Shown here in pieces: positions 8,127 through 14,136 of a DNA stretch of 14,434 nt. Made by a program: the position numbers and the translations under genes. The notes beneath the pieces are model-generated. The model was not told the DNA's origin and made no database searches. It saw only the letters and a program-made list of their open reading frames with translations. Location of the stretch: assembly GCA_964644025.1 (NCBI GenBank), contig CAZXVW010000115.1, forward strand, positions 1 to 14,434, in the 5' to 3' direction. How positions within the stretch are numbered: position 1 is the stretch's first letter; each line of letters starts with the position of its first letter. Source of the DNA: CAZXVW01 sp964644025 (GTDB lineage: Bacteria; Acidobacteriota; Terriglobia; Bryobacterales; Bryobacteraceae).

Positions 8127-8972
8127 ATGACCGGGGGACGCGCATCGTTAATCTGGCTCGTTGTTTTGGCCGCTGGAATCGCGCTCTACGCCGGTGTCTG
8201 GTTGATGCCGCACCTGCGGCAGGTCAGCCAGGAATCGGAGTCGCTCACCCAGTTGGAGGTTGAGGGCCGGCACCTGGCCGCCCGCGTGGAGGAGTTAACC
8301 CGGGAAGTCAATCGATTGCTCGCCCGCCCCACCGGGCAACCGGAGCCCCGGGTGCAGAACCGGTCCGGCCGGGCCGACGCGCGGCTTCAGCAGGAGACCG
8401 CGAAACGGCTCGAATACGCGCGGCTGCTGGGGGAAACACGGGACCGCTTGAGCGAGGCGGATTCCACCATCGCCGGCCTGAAGAGCCGGATCGAGAAACT
8501 GGAGGCCTCACTGGCCCGGCTTACCGAGCAGAACCGGTCGCTGGCTGAATCGGCCGCTGATCTGAAACAACAGCTCGACCGCGCCAACCGGGTCATCGAG
8601 GCGATGAAAACGCAACTCAAGGACGGCTCGGAGCTGACCGCGAAGCTCGAGGCCCGGAACCGGGCCTTGCGGGAGGAAAACCGGCAGGCGGAACAGAGAC
8701 TGGCCCGGACCGCGAAGCTGATTCGCGATCTGGAAAACATCCAGCGGCGGCGGGAAAACCTGTTGACGAGCATTGTCCGCCGGTACAGGGAGGTCACCGA
8801 CGAGTATCGTTCCGCTTCCCTCCGGCTCAGCAACCCCGGGCAATCCGACGAAGCTGTCGGTGTGGAGCTATCCCGCATTCAGAGTGCGGTCTCACTGGCC
8901 GAGGAGGATCTCCGCGAGCTTCGCTCCTTGAATGCCCGCGCCGCCAGAATCCGCAAGCAGTTGACCCAATAA
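8127..8972 (+). CDS. Membrane-anchored long coiled-coil protein of unknown function
   Basis: 281 residues. The N-terminus is a single hydrophobic helix (about 7-27, SLIWLVVLAAGIALYAGVW), probably an uncleaved signal anchor. Almost all the rest is predicted coiled coil rich in Glu, Arg, Leu, Gln and Ala, in blocks of about 31-66, 80-232 and 243-280. A Pro/Gly-rich break near 67-76 (ARPTGQPEP) and a second near 236-240 (NPGQS) separate the blocks. I recognise no catalytic motif and no named family; low-complexity coils give misleading similarity to SMC or tropomyosin-like proteins. ATG 8127 is the only good start: the ATG at 8116 is out of frame. It lies 12 nt after the VWFA-like gene and is the last gene of the cassette. 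If the coil is exported, a helix of roughly 150-200 residues could reach 20-30 nm, comparable with the periplasm. Confidence 0.8.
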   Translation: MTGGRASLIWLVVLAAGIALYAGVWLMPHLRQVSQESESLTQLEVEGRHLAARVEELTREVNRLLARPTGQPEPRVQNRSGRADARLQQETAKRLEYARLLGETRDRLSEADSTIAGLKSRIEKLEASLARLTEQNRSLAESAADLKQQLDRANRVIEAMKTQLKDGSELTAKLEARNRALREENRQAEQRLARTAKLIRDLENIQRRRENLLTSIVRRYREVTDEYRSASLRLSNPGQSDEAVGVELSRIQSAVSLAEEDLRELRSLNARAARIRKQLTQ

Positions 8973-8989
8973 CCGCCTTGCCGGCAACC

Positions 8990-9895
8990 CTATCCCAGGT
9001 AGTCGAACAGGCTCACTCTTCCCAACTTGGCTTTCGTCGCCAGCGACACCTGCTGCTGGTAGCGGGCCTGGTTCAGGCTGAGGATCGCCTCGGTCATGTC
9101 GGTATCCTGGATCTCACTCAGCCGTGTCTTCAGCCGCAGCTCCTGTTTGTGGGAGAAATCAATCGCCTCAGCCACCTGGTTCTGCACCGTTCCGTAATAG
9201 GCCAGCTCCGTGTTGAGGTGGTCCTGGGCGGTGCGCAGTTGCTCCAGGGCAGCTTCGATGGCCGTCTGATCATCGTCGCGCAGCCCGAGCCGGAGGCTGT
9301 TGATGGCCTGGAATACGTTCTTCGAAGGATCCGGGTTGTCGAAGATCTCTTCGCCGTCCTTGGTGACCGAAAACAGCGTGCCCGTTGGGTGCATCACCTG
9401 CTTGGTCGCTGCCGAGCCGAGGTAATCGCTCACCGGATCGTCCAGCGTCAGATCGAGTGTGAAAGGAGGCTGGGAGTCCGAGTCCCCACTGAAGACGTAA
9501 CGCGCCTCCACCGTGGTCCGCGCCACACCCACCATCTGCTCGAGTAGTGTTTCGACTTCCTTGGCGATCATCGCCCGCTGGGCGGCCGTTTGCGTTCCGC
9601 TGGCTCCCTGGGTGCCGAGCACCGCTGCCCGGTCTAGTATCTTGGTGGCTGCCTGGAGCGACTGCTCGGCGGCGTTCACCTCGGTCTTAACCCGTCCCAG
9701 GTTGGAGCGGATCTGCTCGGTCTGCTCCAGCTCGGTGCGAAGCTGGAGCAAGTTCGTGAGCTGGTCCGGCTCGTCCGAGGCCGTGTTGATCCGCCGCCCG
9801 GAGGTAATCTCCCTCTGCGCGCGGTCCAGGCGGCGATAAATCTCCGCCATGTCGGTGAGGAAAGTTTCCGTGGCGGCGTCCAATCTCCGAATCAT
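8990..9895 (-). CDS. flgL: Flagellar hook-filament junction protein FlgL (HAP3)
   Basis: 301 residues, the normal FlgL length. FlgL is exported by the flagellar type III apparatus and, with FlgK, joins hook to filament. The N-terminus resembles flagellin (YRRLDRAQREITSGRRINTA, then SDEPDQ). The C-terminus has the matching helix (LSEIQDTDMTEAILSLNQAR) and ends SLFDYLG, the classic FlgL tail. The middle (about 120-200) is the variable domain and includes ARYVFSGDSD. ATG 9895 is preceded by GGAGGAGG 7 nt away; an in-frame TTG at 9934 lacks this and adds an atypical Gly/Arg-rich leader, so I rejected it. The gene is last in flgM-flgN-flgK-flgL, 44 nt after flgK, and converges on the coiled-coil gene with a 17-bp gap. 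Confidence 0.95.
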   Translation of the reverse strand: MIRRLDAATETFLTDMAEIYRRLDRAQREITSGRRINTASDEPDQLTNLLQLRTELEQTEQIRSNLGRVKTEVNAAEQSLQAATKILDRAAVLGTQGASGTQTAAQRAMIAKEVETLLEQMVGVARTTVEARYVFSGDSDSQPPFTLDLTLDDPVSDYLGSAATKQVMHPTGTLFSVTKDGEEIFDNPDPSKNVFQAINSLRLGLRDDDQTAIEAALEQLRTAQDHLNTELAYYGTVQNQVAEAIDFSHKQELRLKTRLSEIQDTDMTEAILSLNQARYQQQVSLATKAKLGRVSLFDYLG

Positions 9896-9902
9896 CCGTT
9901 TT

Positions 9903-9910
9903 CCTCCTCC
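9903..9910 (-). promoter_or_regulatory. Strong ribosome binding site of flgL
   Basis: GGAGGAGG on the minus strand ends 7 nt before ATG 9895. It is the best Shine-Dalgarno in the window and decides the flgL start. Such a site could give flgL more translation than its upstream neighbours in the same transcript. Confidence 0.85.
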
Positions 9911-9939
9911 CGCTCTACCGGCGGGGCGCTGCAACTCGG

Positions 9940-11301
9940 CTAGCCGAGAGCGCGAAGCAGCACTTCAGTCAGCTCGTTCAAAACACTGATCAGCCGCGCC
10001 GAAGCCTCGTAGGAGCGCTGGTACTGCACCAGGGCAGCGGCTTCTTCGTCCAGGTTGACGGCCGAAACCTGGTCCCGGAGCTTGCGGGCCTGGGCCAGCA
10101 GTAGCGATTGGGAGCGCTCATCCTCCTTGGCGCTCGCAATCTCGCGGCCGACCCGGGCGGCAAGCTGGCCGTAGTACTCGGTGAAGGTGAAGCCGTCGAT
10201 CTCGGCGGAAGTCGCCAGCGCGGCCAGCTTCAGCGCATTCCCATTGCCGCCGGGGGCCGCCGGATCGGCCGCGGCGATCTCCTCCGGTGTGATCGCCGTT
10301 ACCGAAAGCGTTCGGGCCGCTCCGTTGCCGGCGTCGTAAGCGAACAGATCCACCACCGGCGGCTGCCCGTTGATGTCAACCCCACCAGCCAGCAGCGCGT
10401 TCACCCGGTCAGCCAGGGACGCGGCCAGCCGGTCCAGGTCCGCCCCATAGGACGGCAGCAACTGGTTGGCAAATTCCAGTACCCCTTTCAGCCGCCCCTG
10501 CTGGAGCTGCGAGGTGATCGCGTTGCCCTCCCAGTCGCGGATTTCGATCTGAGAGCCGGAGGTGTCCGCCTGGATGGCAAACAGCTTGTCGCCGATCACC
10601 AGCGGCGTCTGGCCGCCCAACAAAATGGTCACCGACCCGTCTTCCTGAGGCAGAGCCGTGAAGTCCGCCAGTTCGGCCAGTTCTTCGAGCGAGGCGTGAA
10701 GCCGGGCGTCAAGCCCGGCGTCCTTCTTGTTCCGGTAGTCCTTGCGAAACTCGATGTTCAGGTCGCGGATGTCGCCGGCGATCCGGTTGATTTCGTCCGC
10801 CAGGTTGGTGCTTGCGCGGCGGCCCTCGTCTGCTGCCCGCGCCAGCGACGTAGCGGCATAGTTGAACCCCCGGGCCACCCGCTCGGCGGCGCTGATCACC
10901 TCCTGCCGGGCCGGGATGTCGTTCGGCGCCACACTCAACTGCGAGAAGCTCGCGTAGAAATCGTCGATCGCCGCCGCCAGCCCCGAGCCCTCGGCCACAT
11001 CGAAGACCGGTTCGATTCGGGACAGCCCCGCGGCGGTTTGGGCCACCCGGCCATATTGTTGGGCTTGGCGCCAGACGGCCCGTTCGGAGAACGCGTCGCG
11101 GCTGCTGATCAGCTCGCCGGCCCGCACCCCGCCCGGCAGGTCGCGCTCCGGCTGAAAAGACAGCGCGATCAGATCGGCCTGCTGGCTCACGTACCCCGGC
11201 GTGTTCGCATTGGTGACGTTATTCTGCACCACCCCCAGGGCTTCCTCGTATGCCTTCATCGAACTGGCCGCCGTCTTCAGTGATGCGAACAGGTTCGACA
11301 T
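9940..11301 (-). CDS. flgK: Flagellar hook-associated protein FlgK (HAP1)
   Basis: 453 residues, at the short end for FlgK. The N-terminal axial signature NNVTNANTPGYVSQ (27-40) is the flagellar rod/hook/HAP motif. The C-terminus (about 417-453) has LDEEAAALVQYQRSYEASAR and ends in the hydrophobic helix of HAP1 proteins. The central region carries FlgK-type helices (EINRIAGDIRDLNIEFRK) and a small beta domain with LLGGQTPLVIGDKLF. FlgK is secreted through the flagellar apparatus and forms the first junction ring on the hook. ATG 11301 is preceded by GAGG eight bases away. The gene lies 39 nt after flgN and 44 nt before flgL. A 12-nt tandem duplication inside it produces DAGL-DARL and a strong stem (see the repeat entry). 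Confidence 0.96.
   Translation of the reverse strand: MSNLFASLKTAASSMKAYEEALGVVQNNVTNANTPGYVSQQADLIALSFQPERDLPGGVRAGELISSRDAFSERAVWRQAQQYGRVAQTAAGLSRIEPVFDVAEGSGLAAAIDDFYASFSQLSVAPNDIPARQEVISAAERVARGFNYAATSLARAADEGRRASTNLADEINRIAGDIRDLNIEFRKDYRNKKDAGLDARLHASLEELAELADFTALPQEDGSVTILLGGQTPLVIGDKLFAIQADTSGSQIEIRDWEGNAITSQLQQGRLKGVLEFANQLLPSYGADLDRLAASLADRVNALLAGGVDINGQPPVVDLFAYDAGNGAARTLSVTAITPEEIAAADPAAPGGNGNALKLAALATSAEIDGFTFTEYYGQLAARVGREIASAKEDERSQSLLLAQARKLRDQVSAVNLDEEAAALVQYQRSYEASARLISVLNELTEVLLRALG
10701..10719. repeat. Perfect stem-loop from a 12-nt tandem repeat inside flgK
   Basis: GCCGGGC (10701-10707), GTCAA, GCCCGGC (10713-10719): seven G:C pairs with a five-base loop. On the coding strand this is two nearly identical 12-nt units (11 of 12 bases) encoding DAGL and DARL. 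It most likely arose by local duplication; a transcript pause or processing site is possible but unsupported. Confidence 0.5.
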
Positions 11302-11340
11302 GCTAATACCCTCATCGGCAGGATCCGCCCCGATCCCCGG

Positions 11341-11730
11341 CTAGCCCTCCAGGCTCAGACCACGATCGGTGGCTGGCGCGGTGATCTCCCCATTGGCGGT
11401 GTAGGATCCCGAGGCCGAAAGCATGATCTGTGTCCACCCGAGGTAAAAAGCCCCGGCCTGCTCCAGCAATTGATGGACCTGGCGGGCATCACGATGCAAA
11501 GCCAGCAGCTCGGATCTCCGGGATTCGGCAAGGGCGGTCTCCCCCGCTGGCGGTTCCCGGCCGGTCTTCGGGCCGGGCTTCAATTCGCGGAGAGATTCCG
11601 TGGCCGCCTTCAGTTGCTGGTAACAACGCTCCAGCTCCTCCGGCGTGGGCGCCAGCAGCGTTTCCCGGAGATCCGCTAGGGCCACCCGCGCCTGTTCTGT
11701 TATCCCCAGGGGGTGTTCTGCGGCGCTCAT
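11341..11730 (-). CDS. flgN: FlgN-like flagellar export chaperone
   Basis: 129 residues, mostly helical (EQARVALADLRETLL, ELERCYQQLKAATESLRELK, LALHRDARQVHQLLEQAG), with a C-terminal GSYTANGEI tail like that of some FlgN proteins. FlgN is the cytosolic chaperone that delivers FlgK and FlgL to the export gate. FlgN is poorly conserved in sequence, so the call rests on size, helical pattern and above all position. It lies between flgM and flgK, the same order as the Bacillus flgM-yvyG-flgK-flgL operon. ATG 11730 overlaps the flgM stop in an ATGA junction. A proline-rich linker near 52-63 separates two helical halves. Confidence 0.72.
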   Translation of the reverse strand: MSAAEHPLGITEQARVALADLRETLLAPTPEELERCYQQLKAATESLRELKPGPKTGREPPAGETALAESRRSELLALHRDARQVHQLLEQAGAFYLGWTQIMLSASGSYTANGEITAPATDRGLSLEG

Positions 11731-12041
11731 GCCGGCGGCTTCATCGCCTCGTCGATCAACCGCCGGCTCAGCTCCATCGCGTCGGTCCGGTAACGGCCCT
11801 CGCGCACCTCCACGCTCAGCTTTTCCAGCCGGGAGGCCCGCTCCGGCGAGTCAACGTTCAGCGCCCGCAACCGGCTGCTCAGCGCCGACAGCGAAACCCT
11901 GTCGGCAGCCTCGCCTGCTCCCTTTTCGCCAGCGCCCACCCGGCGCCGGTCGGCGGCCTGCGTTTGCTCCGGTCTCTCCAGCCCGGCTCCTCCGACCGAC
12001 TCCGGGGAGACGCCAGACCAGTTCGGATCGTGTACCTTCAT
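11727..12041 (-). CDS. flgM: Anti-sigma-28 factor FlgM
   Basis: 104 residues, typical of FlgM. The N-terminal half is low in hydrophobic residues and rich in Gly, Glu and Arg, likely disordered. The C-terminal half carries the sigma-28-binding signature: DRVSLSALSSRLRAL (47-61), then EKLSVEVREGRYRTDAMELS, fitting the pattern of VxLS, helix, G-x-Y-x-x-D, helix. FlgM holds sigma-28 (FliA) inactive until the hook is complete and is then exported through the flagellum. The gene sits directly behind a sigma-28-type promoter and a leader hairpin, which would give feedback control. It overlaps flgN by 4 nt. It has no close canonical Shine-Dalgarno; GAGG at 12064-12067 is separated from ATG 12041 by the hairpin. 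Confidence 0.9.
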   Translation of the reverse strand: MKVHDPNWSGVSPESVGGAGLERPEQTQAADRRRVGAGEKGAGEAADRVSLSALSSRLRALNVDSPERASRLEKLSVEVREGRYRTDAMELSRRLIDEAMKPPA

Positions 12042-12047
12042 ACAGTC

Positions 12048-12063
12048 TGGGCCTCTCGGCCCA
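12048..12063 (-). promoter_or_regulatory. Leader hairpin with GAGA tetraloop before flgM
   Basis: In the flgM transcript, TGGGCC, GAGA, GGCCCA make a six-pair stem closed by a GNRA-type tetraloop. It ends 6 nt before ATG 12041. GAGG (12067-12064) directly precedes the stem. If the hairpin folds, this ribosome site is brought to an effective 6-nt spacing; otherwise GAGAGG inside loop and arm could serve. Either way the structure is placed to affect flgM translation. Confidence 0.6.
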
Positions 12064-12075
12064 CCTCATTTTCAC

Positions 12076-12103
12076 TTATCGGCTGCCTGGCGCAATTTTA
12101 TTA
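12076..12103 (-). promoter_or_regulatory. Sigma-28 (FliA-type) promoter of flgM-flgN-flgK-flgL
   Basis: GCCGATAA (12083-12076 on the minus strand) matches the sigma-28 -10 consensus at 8 of 8 bases. The upstream AT-rich TAATAAAATT region supplies the -35: TAAT (12103-12100) at 16-nt spacing, or TAAA (12100-12097) at 13 nt; the consensus is TAAA with 15. The predicted start near 12069 leaves a leader of about 28 nt. It lies in the gap between the secreted repeat protein gene and flgM. Control of flgM and junction genes by sigma-28 is known in enteric bacteria. Confidence 0.78.
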
Positions 12104-12122
12104 GCCAAGATCGCCAAAACCC

Positions 12123-13631
12123 TCATTCCAGAACCCGCAGGGACAGGTCCACTGTCGCTTCTGTTCCTTCCTCCAGGTTTACCACCGTCCCCAGGCCGGC
12201 TGGCCAGTTCTCCTCGGTCGCCTGCTGGAGCTGATAGGAACTGAGCAGCTCGTACTCGCCCGGCGGCAGCCCGTCAAACCGGTATCGTCCTTCCCCATCC
12301 GTGCGTGCCTGCCGCACTCCGCCCACGCGGCCCCGCAACTCCGCCGCTGAGGCGTTCAGGAACACCGGCGCGCCTACGGCCGGCGTGCCGTCCGCCGCCA
12401 AGACCGTGCCCTCGATCACGGCCGGGCGGGTTCCTAGCAACACGGTAATCTGTCGCGACTCGCCCGGAAGCAGGCGGAACTGGCGGGCATGTTCTCCCCG
12501 TTCGGCCTCCAGGATGCCGGCGACATAGTACTGCGGCGGCGTTGCCACCCCGACCTGCCAGTCGCCGGGGCTCCAGATGGTCGACTGTCCGCATCGCAGG
12601 CGTGGGGCCGTGTCTCCGAACTCCTTTCGTCGCAAGAAGATGGATACCCCCTTCGGGGCCGCCCCGCCGCCGTCGGCCAATTCGCACCACACCGTCAGCC
12701 GCGGGGCTGCCTTCATCTCCAGCGCCACCTCGGCCGGTCCTTCTGCAACGTAGGCTTCCCCGTACGCGGCCAGCTTACCTCCGGCCGCGGCCGGATCCAC
12801 CAGTAGCGTGTAGCGGCCCGGCGCCAGTTGCCCGAAGCGGAATCTTCCGCCTGGTTCCACCCGGGCCCGCCGCGGGCCGGTGTCGGTCACCAGGATGACC
12901 TCGCGGGCCCCGGCCCCGAGCAGCCTGCCGCCCAGTGCCGCGAGCTTCCCCGGCCGGGGAGCGATGTTGACGCCCGTAACCTCCTCGTCGAGCCGGACTT
13001 CAACCTCGCGCGCCGCTCCGGCCGCGGTGGCCTGTCCATAATAGGTTGGCAGCAGACTCACGCCGCCTTCCAGTTGCTTGGCCGCCGTACGGATCTTGTA
13101 CCGCCCCGGGGTGAGCCCGGCCAGCCGGTAGACGCCGCGGTCGTCGGTGCGGGCGACCTGAACCGCCTTGAGCCGCTCGCCGGCCTGGTAGGCGTAGACC
13201 GGAATGTCCGGCAATCCGACCTGGTTCTCATCGGTCACCTCACCGGTCACCACCCCGAGCCGCTTCAGGCGCAGCTCGGCCGCGAAATGGCTGTTGGCTT
13301 CCAGCAGGATCGGTGTGCCCGGCTCTCCGAAGCGGCGCTGCCCGTAGTTCAGCTTCGCAAAGCCTTTCTTACTAGCCTCGAGAAAATAGATGCCGGCCGG
13401 CAGGCCGGAGAAGACAAACTGCCCTCCCGAGCCACTCCACTGGGTGAGCACGCCAGCGCGCGAGGCGGCCCCCCGTGCCTGTAGGACAAGCTTGACGCGC
13501 GCCAGCGCGCGGCCGCTTCGGTTCTCCACTACCATCCCGGTCAGGCTGGCGCCGGCGGCGGCCCCCGCCACCGCCAGTCCGACGAAACAGGCTGCCGCTC
13601 GCTTAGCGAAACCGCTGCGGGCTAAGAACAC
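12123..13631 (-). CDS. Exported protein of repeated carboxypeptidase-regulatory-like (Ig-like) domains
   Basis: 502 residues from GTG 13631. An N-terminal signal peptide (about 1-28, core AACFVGLAVAGAAAGA) precedes about five beta-sandwich units near 29-122, 126-222, 231-308, 310-398 and 404-502. Four carry the hallmark turn of carboxypeptidase-regulatory/CnaB-like folds: GGQFVFSGLPAGIYFL, RGVYRLAGLTPGRYKI, GGRFRFGQLAPGRYTL and EGRYRFDGLPPGEYEL; the fourth unit is divergent. No catalytic motif is visible, so it is probably a surface or periplasmic binding or structural protein, a class abundant in Acidobacteriota. ATG 13769 is in frame but lies well inside the upstream regulator gene and puts about 46 Arg-rich residues before the signal peptide, so I prefer GTG 13631, which overlaps the regulator by 29 nt. 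No good ribosome site precedes the GTG; coupling is likely. Confidence 0.78.
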   Translation of the reverse strand: MFLARSGFAKRAAACFVGLAVAGAAAGASLTGMVVENRSGRALARVKLVLQARGAASRAGVLTQWSGSGGQFVFSGLPAGIYFLEASKKGFAKLNYGQRRFGEPGTPILLEANSHFAAELRLKRLGVVTGEVTDENQVGLPDIPVYAYQAGERLKAVQVARTDDRGVYRLAGLTPGRYKIRTAAKQLEGGVSLLPTYYGQATAAGAAREVEVRLDEEVTGVNIAPRPGKLAALGGRLLGAGAREVILVTDTGPRRARVEPGGRFRFGQLAPGRYTLLVDPAAAGGKLAAYGEAYVAEGPAEVALEMKAAPRLTVWCELADGGGAAPKGVSIFLRRKEFGDTAPRLRCGQSTIWSPGDWQVGVATPPQYYVAGILEAERGEHARQFRLLPGESRQITVLLGTRPAVIEGTVLAADGTPAVGAPVFLNASAAELRGRVGGVRQARTDGEGRYRFDGLPPGEYELLSSYQLQQATEENWPAGLGTVVNLEEGTEATVDLSLRVLE

Positions 13632-13974
13632 GAAACCAATCGAGGACGGACCACTTCTTCTTGCGGCTCTGGGATCGCGGCTCCCCGCTGTGCTGGCCGG
13701 GCCTCGGTTCCGTGCCCGGCCGTGAGCGGTAGTGGGCCAGCAATTCCTCCTCGTTGAAACCGATCGCATCGGCGTACTGGCGAAGATAACTGGTCGTGAA
13801 GATGCCCCCGGGGAGTTTCTCGTACTCGCCCGCTTCGATGGCCCGGAGAAAGCGCGGGCTGATCTTCGTGGTGGCGGCGATCTGCTTCAAAGTCAGCCCG
13901 GCTTTCCGGCGGCAGATGGCCAGCGGGAGTCGAGCTGGCCGGAGGACGGGGGAGGTGTTTCGTTCTTCTTCCAT
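13603..13974 (-). CDS. Small soluble protein with RodZ-type helix-turn-helix
   Basis: 123 residues from ATG 13974. A helix-turn-helix of the RodZ/HTH_25 type spans about 15-80: LPLAICRRKAGLTLKQIA, then KISPRFLRAIEAGEYEKLPG and SYLRQYADAIGFNEEEL. After it comes a Pro/Arg-rich linker (about 83-105) and a short basic-aromatic tail (RKKKWSVLDWFRVLS). RodZ proper continues with a membrane helix and a periplasmic domain; neither is present. It may therefore be a cytosolic DNA-binding regulator or a truncated RodZ relative. An in-frame ATG at 14031 gives 19 more residues but overlaps a possible -10 element, and neither start has a good ribosome site. The palindrome on ATG 13974 suggests autoregulation. 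It overlaps the secreted repeat protein gene by 29 nt, suggesting one transcript. Confidence 0.75.
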   Translation of the reverse strand: MEEERNTSPVLRPARLPLAICRRKAGLTLKQIAATTKISPRFLRAIEAGEYEKLPGGIFTTSYLRQYADAIGFNEEELLAHYRSRPGTEPRPGQHSGEPRSQSRKKKWSVLDWFRVLSPQRFR

Positions 13975-13989
13975 TGAGACTGTCTCAAT
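13973..13989. promoter_or_regulatory. Perfect 17-bp palindrome at the regulator start codon
   Basis: ATTGAGAC, T, GTCTCAAT: eight-base arms around one base, ending inside ATG 13974 (minus strand). It is a candidate operator for the helix-turn-helix protein itself. As RNA it could also form a seven-pair stem with a three-base loop that hides the AU of the start codon. Confidence 0.55.
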
Positions 13990-14009
13990 ACCAGAGGATC
14001 CCGGATCAA

Positions 14010-14025
14010 ACGGCACAACGGCACA
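14010..14025. repeat. Tandem 8-bp direct repeat upstream of the regulator
   Basis: ACGGCACA occurs twice without a spacer (14010-14017 and 14018-14025), 35 bp upstream of ATG 13974. It could be a paired binding site or chance; it would lie near the transcription start of the candidate promoter just upstream. Confidence 0.4.
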
Positions 14026-14029
14026 GAAC

Positions 14030-14057
14030 ATGATACCTGATTCTTGTCATCTGTGCA
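14030..14057 (-). promoter_or_regulatory. Possible housekeeping-type promoter of the regulator gene
   Basis: On the minus strand TGCACA (14057-14052, 4 of 6 to TTGACA), a 16-nt spacer, and TATCAT (14035-14030, 5 of 6 to TATAAT). Predicted start is near 14023, giving a leader of about 50 nt to ATG 13974 that contains the 17-bp palindrome. The TATCAT includes the ATG at 14031, which argues against that start. Weak on its own. Confidence 0.3.
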
Positions 14058-14136
14058 TCTCAGATTAGTACTCGATGCGTTTCCAGACTACCAGCCGGCT
14101 CATTCTCGGAAGCCGCCCCGCCATCCCCGGCTTCTC

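Noticed and set aside
8978..8987. TTGCCGGCAA between the convergent coiled-coil gene and flgL as a terminator
   Set aside because: It is a perfect 10-bp palindrome but has no loop and no T tract on either side, so it does not fit an intrinsic terminator.
9896..9934. TTG 9934 as start of flgL
   Set aside because: It places the GGAGGAGG ribosome site inside the gene and adds an untypical Gly/Arg-rich leader to a protein whose family starts close to MIRRLDAA.
10108..11283. A 391-codon plus-strand open frame opposite flgK
   Set aside because: flgK on the other strand has both family signatures; the antisense frame is an Arg/Gly/Val-rich shadow without motifs.
11302..11340. GCCGATGA upstream of flgK as a second sigma-28 promoter
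   Set aside because: The -10 is off by one base and the -35 position is GC-rich with no TAAA-like sequence; flgK can be read from the flgM promoter.
13632..13769. ATG 13769 as start of the secreted repeat protein
   Set aside because: The added 46 residues are antisense-like Arg/Ser/Pro-rich sequence read within the regulator gene and would bury the signal peptide.
14109..14134. GAAGCC/GGCTTC stem downstream of the SDR gene as a terminator
   Set aside because: The loop is 14 bases and GC-rich, and no run of T follows in the direction of transcription.
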